DNA of 15,553 bases, taken from the NCBI GenBank assembly GCA_020217265.1, contig JAIWOS010000030.1:1-15553 (forward strand), written 5' to 3'. Source of the DNA: Thiobacillus sp. (GTDB lineage: Bacteria > Pseudomonadota > Gammaproteobacteria > Burkholderiales > Thiobacillaceae). Both the position numbers and the translations under genes were made by a program. Below are positions 6,944 to 15,553 of this stretch, one piece after another (the first letter of the stretch is position 1; each line of letters begins with the position of its first letter). The notes under the pieces were generated by a model. It saw nothing but the letters and a program-made list of their open reading frames with translations. It was not told the DNA's origin and searched no databases.

Positions 6944-8839
6944 TCAGCGGCCCTCGATCGCATCCGGCTGGATTTTCACCTTCTGCCCCGCCCGCACCAG
7001 TTCCAGCATCGCCTTCAGGTCGCTGCGCTGCTGCGCCTGGGCGAGTCCGGATTCGATCGAAGCCGTCAGCATGGGGTCGAGCGCCGGCGCGTCGATCACG
7101 CGGGTGATCCGCACGATGCGGTACGCGCCGTCTGCGCGGACGAAGCCCGTGTAGGCCGGCAATTTGTCGACCTTCGCACGAAACACGGCCTTGATTCCGG
7201 CTGCATCGAGCTCTTCGCTCGCCTGCCGGTTCACCACCTTGAACGGCGACCAGGCGAGGCCCGGCTCGTCGCCCTTTGCGAGCGCCGCAATGGCCGCTTC
7301 GCCCTTCTGCGCGAGCAGACGTGCAGTCTGTTCCGCCCGCAACCTGACATCGATCGCGGACGACACTTCGGTCAGCGGCTTGAGCCGCGCCGGACGAACA
7401 TCGATCACGCGCGCCGCAACCAGCGTGCCGGGCTTGATTTCCATCGCTTCGGTGTTCTGCCGGCTCTTGATCGATTCGGGACTGAAAAGCGCGCCCGCCA
7501 GCGCGGCATTGTCAAACGGCGGCGGCGCCGATTTCGCGCTCATCCAGCCGGTCTGCTGGATGCCGACCTTGGCGGCCGCTGCGGCCGCCTGCAGCGAATT
7601 GGCGTTTTCGTAGACAAGGTTGCCAAAGTTTTCAGCCAGGCCCGCAAATTGTTTTTGTGCCTGCTGCTTGCGCAATGCATCGATCACCGCAGCACGCACC
7701 TGCGTCAGCGGCGTGAGCTGGGCTGGCTGAATGCCGTCAAGGCGGATGATGTGGTAACCGAAGTCGCTCTCGACCGGCCCGCGGATCTCGTTCGGCATCA
7801 TCCCGAACACGGCATCCTCGAAGGGCTTGACCATCTGCCCGCGCGCAAAGTAGCCGAGGCTGCCGCCCTGCGCTGCAGATCCCGGATCCTGCGACTCGGC
7901 CTTCGCCAGTTCGGCGAAACGCCCGGGCGTTTTCTGCAGCGCCTGGAACAGGGCGACGGCCTTGGCTTTGGCCTTGGCGCGCGCAGCCGCGTCTGCGTTC
8001 TTGTCCGCCGCAATCAGGATATGGCTGGCGCTGCGCTGTTCCGGCTGGCCAAATTCGGCCGCGTGAGCTGTGTAATAAGCCGCAATGTCCTGGTCGCTCA
8101 CAGGAATGCCGGCGGCCACCGTTGCCATGTCGAGCACCGCATATTCGGCACGCACCTGCTCGGGTTCCGTGTACTCGGCCTGATGCGATTTGTAGTAGCG
8201 CTCGATATCCGCCGGTGTCACCTTGACCTCGGCCGCCACCGCACTTGCCGGGATGTCCGCCCAGGAAACCTCGCGCTGCTGGGCAACCAGCCGCGCCAGT
8301 TGTGCTGCCGATTCGCGCGACGGGAAACTCGCCAGCGTGACGGGGCTTGCCATGGTTTCCAGCATGAAACGCTGACGCTGCTCGTTCTCGAACTGGAGCG
8401 GCGTGCGGTTATTGTTACGCAGCACGGCCTCGTACCGCTCCCGAGAGAATTTGCCGTCCTGCTGGAATGCCGGAACTTGCGCCAGCACCGCGGCAACATA
8501 GGCATCCGGCGTGAGAATTTTCAGCTTCTGGGCTTCCTGCAACAGGGCTGAACGTTCGATCAGGCCGTCCAGCACCTGTTTTCGAAACTCCTTGGTTTCA
8601 GTAACTGCGGGATCAAAGGCCGGGCCCATCGCTTGGCGCCTTTGTTCTGCCTGCGCCCGGATTTCCTCTGTCAGCGCGTCGCGCGTAATGCCAACGTCGC
8701 CGACTTCGGCCACCACGCCGCTACGCTTGTCCCCCTTCATGTAGGAATCCACACCAAACAGGGCAAAGGTAATTGCGATGAGCGCCAGGATCACCTTGGC
8801 CAGCCAGCCTTGCGCATGCTTGCGTATTGCTTCGAGCAC
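6944..8839 (-). CDS. ppiD: Periplasmic folding chaperone PpiD (SurA-like N domain plus parvulin PPIase domain)
   Basis: Inner-membrane-anchored, periplasm-facing chaperone that meets proteins leaving the Sec translocon. At 631 aa it is close to E. coli PpiD (623 aa). The N-terminus LEAIRKHAQGWLAKVILALI gives one signal-anchor helix (about 11-31), typical of PpiD. A SurA_N-like helical domain follows (about 35-215). A parvulin domain occupies about 265-370, with SASHIL (270-275), QGGSLGYF (324-331) and FGYHIIRL (360-367). A C-terminal PpiD-type region completes it. I choose the GTG start at 8839: GGAG lies 6 bases upstream, and the protein then begins like known PpiD. An upstream ATG at 8869 in frame would add ten unlikely residues. 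It is separated from the tRNA unit upstream by a terminator. No clear sigma70 or sigma32 promoter is seen in the roughly 85 bases before it. Confidence 0.95.
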   Translation of the reverse strand: MLEAIRKHAQGWLAKVILALIAITFALFGVDSYMKGDKRSGVVAEVGDVGITRDALTEEIRAQAEQRRQAMGPAFDPAVTETKEFRKQVLDGLIERSALLQEAQKLKILTPDAYVAAVLAQVPAFQQDGKFSRERYEAVLRNNNRTPLQFENEQRQRFMLETMASPVTLASFPSRESAAQLARLVAQQREVSWADIPASAVAAEVKVTPADIERYYKSHQAEYTEPEQVRAEYAVLDMATVAAGIPVSDQDIAAYYTAHAAEFGQPEQRSASHILIAADKNADAAARAKAKAKAVALFQALQKTPGRFAELAKAESQDPGSAAQGGSLGYFARGQMVKPFEDAVFGMMPNEIRGPVESDFGYHIIRLDGIQPAQLTPLTQVRAAVIDALRKQQAQKQFAGLAENFGNLVYENANSLQAAAAAAKVGIQQTGWMSAKSAPPPFDNAALAGALFSPESIKSRQNTEAMEIKPGTLVAARVIDVRPARLKPLTEVSSAIDVRLRAEQTARLLAQKGEAAIAALAKGDEPGLAWSPFKVVNRQASEELDAAGIKAVFRAKVDKLPAYTGFVRADGAYRIVRITRVIDAPALDPMLTASIESGLAQAQQRSDLKAMLELVRAGQKVKIQPDAIEGR

Positions 8840-8924
8840 AGTCCACTCCAGATAAACGTAAGCGCGCATTCTCGCGCACTTTGCTTTCCGCGTCTTGCCC
8901 TGCTTCGACGCTAGGACACATATG

Positions 8925-8954
8925 AAAAAAGGCGAACTCGCGTTCGCCTTTTTT
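8925..8954 (-). terminator. Rho-independent terminator of the tRNA-Val/tRNA-Asp unit
   Basis: A 13-bp perfect inverted repeat at 8925-8937 and 8942-8954 with loop TCGC. The core is GGCGAAC/GTTCGCC, flanked by A6 and T6, giving a U-run on the minus-strand transcript. It starts 7 bases after the encoded CCA end of tRNA-Asp and insulates ppiD from tRNA transcription. The symmetry means it could act on either strand, but no plus-strand gene precedes it. Confidence 0.92.
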
Positions 8955-8961
8955 GGAATGT

Positions 8962-9038
8962 TGGCGGAGTGGACGGGACTCGAACCCGCGACCCCCGGCG
9001 TGACAGGCCGGTATTCTAACCAACTGAACTACCACTCC
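8962..9038 (-). tRNA. tRNA-Asp (anticodon GUC)
   Basis: 77 nt including an encoded CCA. The acceptor stem GGAGTGG pairs with CCACTCC, the discriminator is G, and the T-loop reads GTTCGAG. The anticodon loop is CTGTCAC, giving GUC. The sequence closely matches the E. coli tRNA-Asp. It is the second tRNA of a two-tRNA transcript, 51 bases after tRNA-Val. Confidence 0.98.
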
Positions 9039-9089
9039 CTAGATGCTGCTAGTTTCTAACTGCGTTTGCCGATTTGCCGCCCAAACTGC

Positions 9090-9165
9090 TGGTGGGTGCT
9101 GAGGGGTTCGAACCCCCGACATTCGCCTTGTAAGGGCGACGCTCTACCAGCTGAGCTAAGCACCC
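9090..9165 (-). tRNA. tRNA-Val (anticodon UAC)
   Basis: 76 nt including an encoded CCA. The acceptor stem GGGTGCT pairs with AGCACCC, discriminator A. The D-arm is AGCTCAGCTGGTAGAGC, and the T-loop is GTTCGAAC within a GGGG/CCCC stem. The anticodon loop CTTACAA gives UAC, which reads valine codons. It is the first tRNA after its promoter on the minus strand. Confidence 0.98.
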
Positions 9166-9178
9166 GACAAAGACTAAA

Positions 9179-9208
9179 ATTCTACAATACTTTTTCCGAT
9201 CTTGCCAA
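9179..9208 (-). promoter_or_regulatory. sigma70-type promoter of the tRNA-Val/tRNA-Asp unit
   Basis: On the minus strand, TTGGCA (9203-9208) is followed after 18 bases by TAGAAT (9179-9184). Both hexamers match the consensus at 5 of 6 positions. The expected start site, near 9172, leaves a short leader before the tRNA 5' end at 9165. The -35 lies at the edge of a small hairpin downstream of hupB. Confidence 0.75.
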
Positions 9209-9223
9209 ATGCCTACGGCATTT
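9207..9223. other. Small hairpin downstream of hupB (weak terminator candidate)
   Basis: A 7-bp inverted repeat AAATGCC / GGCATTT with a 3-base loop lies 5 bases after the hupB stop. On the minus strand, the direction of hupB, it is not followed by a U-run, so termination would be weak. On the plus strand a T-rich stretch follows, but no gene reads into it. hupB transcripts may therefore continue into the tRNA unit. Confidence 0.4.
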
Positions 9224-9228
9224 TATTT

Positions 9229-9501
9229 TTAATTGATGGCATCTTTGAGGCCTTTGCCAGCACGGAACTTCGGCACCTTGGCAGCCTTGATCTTGATGGC
9301 AGCGCCGGTGCGCGGGTTTCGTCCGGTACGTGCAGCACGCTTGCCGACATAGAAACTGCCGAAGCCTACCAGTGTCACCACGTCGCCTTTTTTCAGTGCC
9401 TTTTTCACTGCCTCTACGGCCGCATCCAGAGCACGCCCGGCTGCCGCTTTCGAGATGTCTGCCGAGTCGGCGATGGCATCGATCAATTCGGATTTGTTCA
9501 C
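9229..9501 (-). CDS. hupB: DNA-binding protein HU (HU-beta type)
   Basis: Nucleoid-associated protein that binds and bends DNA as a dimer without strong sequence preference. At 90 aa it has exactly the family length. It starts [21 protein letters not shown], and the helical dimer body is followed by [20 protein letters not shown]. The DNA-binding arm signature [14 protein letters not shown] carries the conserved Pro of the arm tip, and the protein ends [16 protein letters not shown]. The start codon is GTG (9499-9501) with ribosome binding site AAGGGGA at 9508-9514, 6 bases away. It is monocistronic with its own strong promoter and lies just downstream of lon, a conserved order in proteobacteria. 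In E. coli, Lon degrades unpaired HU subunits, so the neighbourhood has a functional echo. Confidence 0.98.
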   Translation of the reverse strand: MNKSELIDAIADSADISKAAAGRALDAAVEAVKKALKKGDVVTLVGFGSFYVGKRAARTGRNPRTGAAIKIKAAKVPKFRAGKGLKDAIN

Positions 9502-9548
9502 GTGTTGTCCCCTTAACTTGTCTGGCGCAGGAAAACCCCGCGGCCGCT

Positions 9549-9578
9549 TTTATAGCAACCCGAAAAACCTTGTGTCAA
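9549..9578 (-). promoter_or_regulatory. Strong sigma70 promoter of hupB
   Basis: On the minus strand a perfect -35 TTGACA (9573-9578) is followed after 18 bases by TATAAA (9549-9554). The -10 is preceded by TGC, making an extended -10. The expected start near 9542 gives a leader of about 40 bases. This is the best sigma70 promoter visible in the window, fitting an abundant protein such as HU. Confidence 0.9.
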
Positions 9579-9600
9579 GCGGTTTTCCGGGCGACGCATG

Positions 9601-9627
9601 AAAAAATCCCGCGCCTGGCGCGGGATT
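9601..9627 (-). terminator. Rho-independent terminator of lon
   Basis: Ten-bp stem AATCCCGCGC/GCGCGGGATT (9605-9614 with 9618-9627) with a 3-base loop, followed on the minus strand by a run of six T (9601-9606). It starts 19 bases after the lon stop and lies about 22 bases upstream of the hupB -35, separating the two genes. Confidence 0.93.
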
Positions 9628-9646
9628 CGGAGGGGCGCTGAAATAC

Positions 9647-12061
<2,415 letters not shown>

Positions 12062-12066
12062 CATGT

Positions 12067-12117
12067 TTTCCTGGTCTGGTTAAGGAAAGGATGCGCGTGA
12101 AGTCACCACGCACATCC
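12067..12117 (-). promoter_or_regulatory. Structured lon 5' leader: two adjacent hairpins, the second covering the ribosome binding site
   Basis: On the minus strand an 11-bp stem with one G-U pair (12107-12117 with 12089-12099, 7-base loop) is followed directly by a 6-bp stem (12083-12088 with 12067-12072, 10-base loop). The second pairs TTTCCT with AGGAAA, which contains the lon ribosome binding site. A start site near 12113-12115 would place the first stem at the very 5' end and may trim it by a few pairs. A temperature-sensitive role is an inference. Confidence 0.5.
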
Positions 12118-12119
12118 AC

Positions 12120-12147
12120 ATATGGGGGGCCTGGTTACAGATTCAAG
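12120..12147 (-). promoter_or_regulatory. sigma32 (RpoH) heat-shock promoter of lon
   Basis: On the minus strand CTTGAA (12142-12147) is followed after 14 bases by CCCCATAT (12120-12127). Both boxes match the E. coli RpoH consensus (CTTGAA and CCCCATnT), and the spacing is within the normal range. It lies 28 bases beyond the clpX stop and about 60 bases before the lon start. lon is a known RpoH target in E. coli. Confidence 0.88.
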
Positions 12148-12151
12148 TACG

Positions 12152-12168
12152 GGCGATTCTCGATCGCC
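12152..12168 (-). other. Hairpin just downstream of clpX
   Basis: A 6-bp stem GGCGAT/ATCGCC with a 5-base loop, starting 7 bases past the clpX stop. No U-run follows, so it is not a standard terminator. It may protect the clpX 3' end or cause partial termination before the lon promoter. Confidence 0.4.
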
Positions 12169-12175
12169 GGTGGCG

Positions 12176-13447
12176 TCAGGCGCCGGCAGCCAGCGACTGG
12201 TCACCTTGTTCCGAGTAGATCAGCAGAGGCTTGCCTTCGCCGTTGATCAGGTTGTTGTCTACCACCACCTTGCTCACGCCCTTGAGCGAGGGCAGGTCGT
12301 ACATGGTATCCAGCAGCGCATGTTCGATGATGGAGCGCAAGCCGCGCGCGCCAGTACGGCGCGCCAGCGCGCGCTTGGCAATGGCGTTGAGCGCATCTTC
12401 CCGGAATTCGAGTTCGACACCCTCCATCTTGAAAAGTTTTGCGAACTGCTTGGTCAGCGCATTTTTCGGCTCGGTGAGGATCTGCACCAGCGCGGCCTCG
12501 TCGAGTTCGTCGAGCGTGGCCACCACAGGCAGGCGGCCGACGAATTCTGGAATCAGGCCGTACTTGATCAGGTCCTCGGGTTCGACCTGATGCAGCAGTT
12601 CGGCATCGCGGCGGGTTTCGTCGACGTTCTTGACCTGCGCTCCGAAGCCGATGCCGCCTTTTTCGGTGCGGCCACGAATCACCTTTTCCAGACCGCTGAA
12701 AGCGCCACCGCAGATGAACAGGATATTGCTGGTGTCGACCTGCACGAATTCCTGGTTCGGATGCTTGCGCCCCCCCTGCGGCGGGACCGATGCAGTCGTG
12801 CCTTCGATCAGTTTCAGGAGGGCCTGCTGGACGCCCTCGCCCGACACGTCACGGGTAATCGACGGATTGTCGGACTTGCGCGAAATCTTGTCGATTTCAT
12901 CAATGTAAACAATACCCTGCTTGGCTTTTTCGACGTCGTAATCGCACTTCTGGAGCAGTTTCTGGATGATGTTCTCGACATCCTCGCCGACATAGCCCGC
13001 TTCGGTTAGCGTAGTGGCATCGGCAATCACGAAAGGCACGTTGAGCAGACGTGCGAGCGTCTGCGCGAGCAGCGTCTTGCCCGAACCGGTCGGCCCGATC
13101 AAGAGAATGTTCGATTTGGCAAGCTCGACATCGCCGTTGCCCGTATTGCTGCGCAGGCGCTTGTAGTGGTTGTACACCGCAACCGCCAGTGCTTTTTTGG
13201 CCTGTGCCTGGCCGATGACGTATTGATCCAGGATGCCGCTGATTTCATGCGGCGTCGGCAGGTCGGAGCCGGAGGCTTTCTGGCTGTCGGCCTGCTGGAT
13301 TTCCTCGCGGATGATGTCGTTGCACAGTTCGACGCACTCGTCGCAGATGAACACGGAGGGCCCCGCGATCAGCTTGCGCACCTCGTGCTGGCTTTTGCCG
13401 CAGAAGGAGCAGTAGAGAAGTTTGTCGCCGGAGCCTTTGTCTGCCAT
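12176..13447 (-). CDS. clpX: ATP-dependent Clp protease, ATP-binding unfoldase subunit ClpX
   Basis: Hexameric AAA+ unfoldase that recognises tagged proteins, unfolds them and feeds them to ClpP. At 423 aa it is nearly identical in length to E. coli ClpX (424). The N-terminal zinc domain has Cys13, Cys16, Cys35 and Cys38 (CSFC and CDEC). The AAA+ module has Walker A GPTGSGKT (118-125), pore loop GYVGED (151-156), Walker B IVYIDEID (179-186), a GGRKHPNQ loop (225-232) and sensor-2 GAR (367-369). The ClpP-docking IGF loop is at 266-268. The ATG at 13447 with AAGGA 6 bases upstream gives the usual MADKG-type N-terminus. An in-frame GTG at 13474, overlapping the clpP stop, would add nine residues and is less likely. 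It is 23 bases after clpP, so the two are co-transcribed. Confidence 0.98.
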   Translation of the reverse strand: MADKGSGDKLLYCSFCGKSQHEVRKLIAGPSVFICDECVELCNDIIREEIQQADSQKASGSDLPTPHEISGILDQYVIGQAQAKKALAVAVYNHYKRLRSNTGNGDVELAKSNILLIGPTGSGKTLLAQTLARLLNVPFVIADATTLTEAGYVGEDVENIIQKLLQKCDYDVEKAKQGIVYIDEIDKISRKSDNPSITRDVSGEGVQQALLKLIEGTTASVPPQGGRKHPNQEFVQVDTSNILFICGGAFSGLEKVIRGRTEKGGIGFGAQVKNVDETRRDAELLHQVEPEDLIKYGLIPEFVGRLPVVATLDELDEAALVQILTEPKNALTKQFAKLFKMEGVELEFREDALNAIAKRALARRTGARGLRSIIEHALLDTMYDLPSLKGVSKVVVDNNLINGEGKPLLIYSEQGDQSLAAGA

Positions 13448-13470
13448 ACCCGTTCCTTGCTTGAGTCCGC

Positions 13471-14103
13471 TCACGCTTCAGTCCGGCTGGTGAGCACCTT
13501 GTCGACCAGCCCGTAATTCACCGATTCTTCCGCGCTCATGAAGTTGTCGCGGTCGGTATCGCGCTCGATGGCTTCGATGCTCTGGCCGGTATGCTTGGCC
13601 AGCATCTCGTTGAGACGCGCTTTCAAATAAAGAATTTCCTTGGCGTGGATTTCGATGTCGGACGCCTGCCCCTGGAAACCGCCCAGCGGCTGATGAATCA
13701 TCACGCGCGAGTTGGGCAGGCAGTAACGTTTGCCCTTGGCACCGGCAGTCAACAGGAAGGCGCCCATGCTCGCGGCCTGGCCGATGCACAGGGTCGACAC
13801 GTCCGGCTTGATGAACTGCATGGTGTCGTAGATCGCGAGGCCCGCCGACACCGATCCGCCCGGTGAGTTAATGTAGAAATAGATGTCCTTGTCGGGGTTT
13901 TCCGACTCCAGGAACAGCATTTGCGCAACCACCAGGTTGGCGGTGGCGTCGTTCACCGGCCCCACCAGGAAGATCACCCGTTCCTTGAGCAGGCGCGAAT
14001 AAATGTCGTAAGCGCGCTCGCCGCGGCCGCTCTGCTCGACAACCATGGGCACCAGGCCCAGGCCCTGCGGTTCGAAAACCTTGCTTGCGAAATCCATGTG
14101 CAT
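13471..14103 (-). CDS. clpP: ATP-dependent Clp protease proteolytic subunit ClpP
   Basis: Barrel-forming serine peptidase, two stacked heptamers, working with ClpX (and ClpA where present). At 210 aa it matches E. coli ClpP (207). The catalytic triad is Ser112 (GQAASMGA), His137 (VMIHQP) and Asp186 (RDTDRDNF). The 49-residue spacing from His to Asp is the same as in E. coli. The GGS motif at 82-84 and the axial N-terminal loop region [22 protein letters not shown] are conserved. A short propeptide of about 14-16 residues is expected to be removed before LGLVPMVV. The start ATG at 14103 overlaps the tig stop in TGATG, implying translational coupling, with GGGA 8 bases upstream. A second in-frame ATG at 14097 is possible. 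The tig-clpP overlap means both are likely read from one transcript. Confidence 0.98.
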   Translation of the reverse strand: MHMDFASKVFEPQGLGLVPMVVEQSGRGERAYDIYSRLLKERVIFLVGPVNDATANLVVAQMLFLESENPDKDIYFYINSPGGSVSAGLAIYDTMQFIKPDVSTLCIGQAASMGAFLLTAGAKGKRYCLPNSRVMIHQPLGGFQGQASDIEIHAKEILYLKARLNEMLAKHTGQSIEAIERDTDRDNFMSAEESVNYGLVDKVLTSRTEA

Positions 14104-15401
14104 CAGGCACGTCCCATCAATTCTTCAAAAGAGGTTGTCACGTCTTCCACTTGGGCCTGACCTGCAACCCATGCTACCACATTCTCTTCCAGCGCCAGGG
14201 ACTCGATTTCCTGCATGCGCTCCGGGCTTTGGTAGTACCACTGGACTACCTGCTCCGGCTCTTCGTAGCTTTGCGCCTGGTCCTGGATCAGGCTGCGGAT
14301 CTGGTCGGGCTGGGCCACCAGTTTGTTCGCCTGCACGATTTCGGCCAGGATCAAGCCCAGGCGTACCCGGCGCTCGGCTTGTCCAGTGAACATATCGGCA
14401 CTGAGCTTCACGCTCTGAACCCCGCGCGCCTGCATGTCGGCCTCGGTCATTTTCATAAGCCGCTCGGTTTCCATGGCAACGAGGCTTTGCGGCAGTTCCA
14501 GCGTGCTTTTCTGCAACAGCAACTCCATGGTCTGCTCCTTCATCCGGCCTTGCACGCGTCGTTTCACCTCGCGCTCCAGATTGGCCTTCACCTCGGCCTT
14601 GAGCTTGTCTACGTCGCCGTCTTCCACGCCCAGCGCGCGGGCAAAATCGGCGTCGATCGCGGGCAGGACGGCGGCCTGCACATCCTTGACCTGCACTTCG
14701 AAATGCGCGAGCTTGCCGGCCAGCTCCCTGGCCGCGTAATCGGCGGGGAACGTGAGATCGAAGCCCTTGCTGTCGCCCGCACTGAGGCCCACCAGTGCTT
14801 GTTCGAAATCTTTCAGCAGACGACCTTCACCCAGCACGGCAGCAAAATCCTCACCCTTGCCGCCTTCGAAAGGCGCGCCATCGACCGTGCCTTGGTAATC
14901 GAACCTGACCAGGTCGCCTTCCGCCGCCGCGCGCGAGACGGACTCGAAGCTGCGGCGCTGCTTTTGCAGGACTTCCAGGGTTTTCGCCACATCGGCGTCG
15001 CTCAGGGCCACGCTCGGGCGGCTGATCTTGCCGTCGGCCAAGCTGTCGATCCTGACTTCAGGGTAGACCTCGAAGCTGGCGCTGAAGGTTATTTCGGCAC
15101 CGGCATTCTGGTTGTTCTTGGGTTCGAAACGCGGATAGCCCGCGATTTTCAGTTGATGCGCCTGCACCGCCTCGCCGAAGCGGCTTTGCAGGACTTCCCC
15201 CAAAACCTCCTGCCGCACGCCGGCACCGTGCTGACGCGCCACAGCGGCAAGTGGTGCCTTGCCAGGGCGGAAACCGTCCATCTTGACGTTGCGTGCCAGG
15301 CGCTTCAGGCGGCTCTGCACTTCGTTTTCCAGTTGGTCCATGGGCACGCTGATGTCCAGTCGGCGAACCAGCCCTTCGAGCACTTCAAGATTTGCTTGCA
15401 T
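14103..15401 (-). CDS. tig: Trigger factor, ribosome-associated chaperone and peptidyl-prolyl isomerase
   Basis: Binds at the ribosome exit tunnel and shields nascent chains. At 432 aa it is the same length as E. coli Tig. The N-terminal ribosome-binding domain (1-about 115) carries the signature GFRPGKAP (43-50). The FKBP-like PPIase domain (about 150-243) has the segments [13 protein letters not shown] and FEGGKGEDF. The helical C-terminal chaperone domain ends FEELMGRA. The ATG at 15401 gives the family N-terminus [14 protein letters not shown]. An in-frame GTG immediately upstream at 15404 is 6 bases from AGGA, while the ATG is 9 bases away, so the true start may be either of these adjacent codons. 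It heads the tig-clpP-clpX run and follows tRNA-Leu by 67 bases. No terminator lies between them, and no clear promoter is seen there. Confidence 0.98.
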   Translation of the reverse strand: MQANLEVLEGLVRRLDISVPMDQLENEVQSRLKRLARNVKMDGFRPGKAPLAAVARQHGAGVRQEVLGEVLQSRFGEAVQAHQLKIAGYPRFEPKNNQNAGAEITFSASFEVYPEVRIDSLADGKISRPSVALSDADVAKTLEVLQKQRRSFESVSRAAAEGDLVRFDYQGTVDGAPFEGGKGEDFAAVLGEGRLLKDFEQALVGLSAGDSKGFDLTFPADYAARELAGKLAHFEVQVKDVQAAVLPAIDADFARALGVEDGDVDKLKAEVKANLEREVKRRVQGRMKEQTMELLLQKSTLELPQSLVAMETERLMKMTEADMQARGVQSVKLSADMFTGQAERRVRLGLILAEIVQANKLVAQPDQIRSLIQDQAQSYEEPEQVVQWYYQSPERMQEIESLALEENVVAWVAGQAQVEDVTTSFEELMGRA

Positions 15402-15466
15402 CACGATACGTCCTGGGTGAAATGAATGGGAACATTATGTTGAATCGGGCTGTCCGGTATAGAGCC

Positions 15467-15553
<87 letters not shown>

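Noticed and set aside
8840..8869. ATG start of ppiD ten codons upstream
   Set aside because: The GTG at 8839 has GGAG at 6 bases and yields the family N-terminus; the added residues are not PpiD-like.
8840..8924. Promoter for ppiD with heat-shock or envelope-stress boxes
   Set aside because: Looked for TTGACA/TATAAT, CTTGAA/CCCCAT and paired GTAAA boxes on the minus strand; none is present at acceptable spacing.
12152..12168. Terminator for the clpX transcript
   Set aside because: Only a 6-bp stem with no U-run after it, so it is listed as a hairpin only.

Overview
This is a GC-rich, gene-dense bacterial chromosome segment. The protein types, the gene order tig-clpP-clpX-lon-hupB followed by ppiD and fabI, and the close match of FabI, ClpP, ClpX, Lon and trigger factor to proteobacterial forms point to a betaproteobacterium. 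Genus cannot be fixed from the sequence alone. No mobile element, CRISPR array, rRNA or phage gene is visible, and no gene-free stretch exceeds about 125 bases.

Left part (1-6020, all minus strand): a four-gene import operon read in the order substrate-binding protein, permease B, permease C/E, fused double ATPase. The genes are joined by TGATG/ATGA overlaps. Layout and motifs match the peptide/nickel (Dpp/Opp/Yej) ABC importers, closest in layout to YejABEF. The ATPase runs off the left edge and has no stop in the window. Two parts are atypical: the binding protein has a lipobox and also a C-terminal membrane helix, and the second permease has a long extra N-terminal region.

Middle part (6021-9640): fabI (enoyl-ACP reductase, plus strand) diverges from the transporter and converges on ppiD (periplasmic folding factor, minus strand). 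A strong bidirectional terminator lies between fabI and ppiD. Upstream of ppiD come a two-tRNA unit (tRNA-Val then tRNA-Asp, minus strand) with its own promoter and terminator, then hupB with a near-consensus sigma70 promoter.

Right part (9601-15553, minus strand): the cytoplasmic protein quality-control cluster. tRNA-Leu(UAG) is followed by tig, clpP and clpX, which are tightly packed, then lon. Lon has a sigma32-type heat-shock promoter, a structured leader and a terminator. Trigger factor handles nascent chains, ClpXP and Lon degrade cytoplasmic proteins, and PpiD acts on the periplasmic side of the inner membrane.

Most of the window is conserved housekeeping DNA, and I see no evidence for a wholly new system. 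The parts best worth a second look are the unusual architecture of the transporter, the sigma32 promoter and SD-masking hairpin in front of lon, and Ala at the position equivalent to Gly93 of E. coli FabI.
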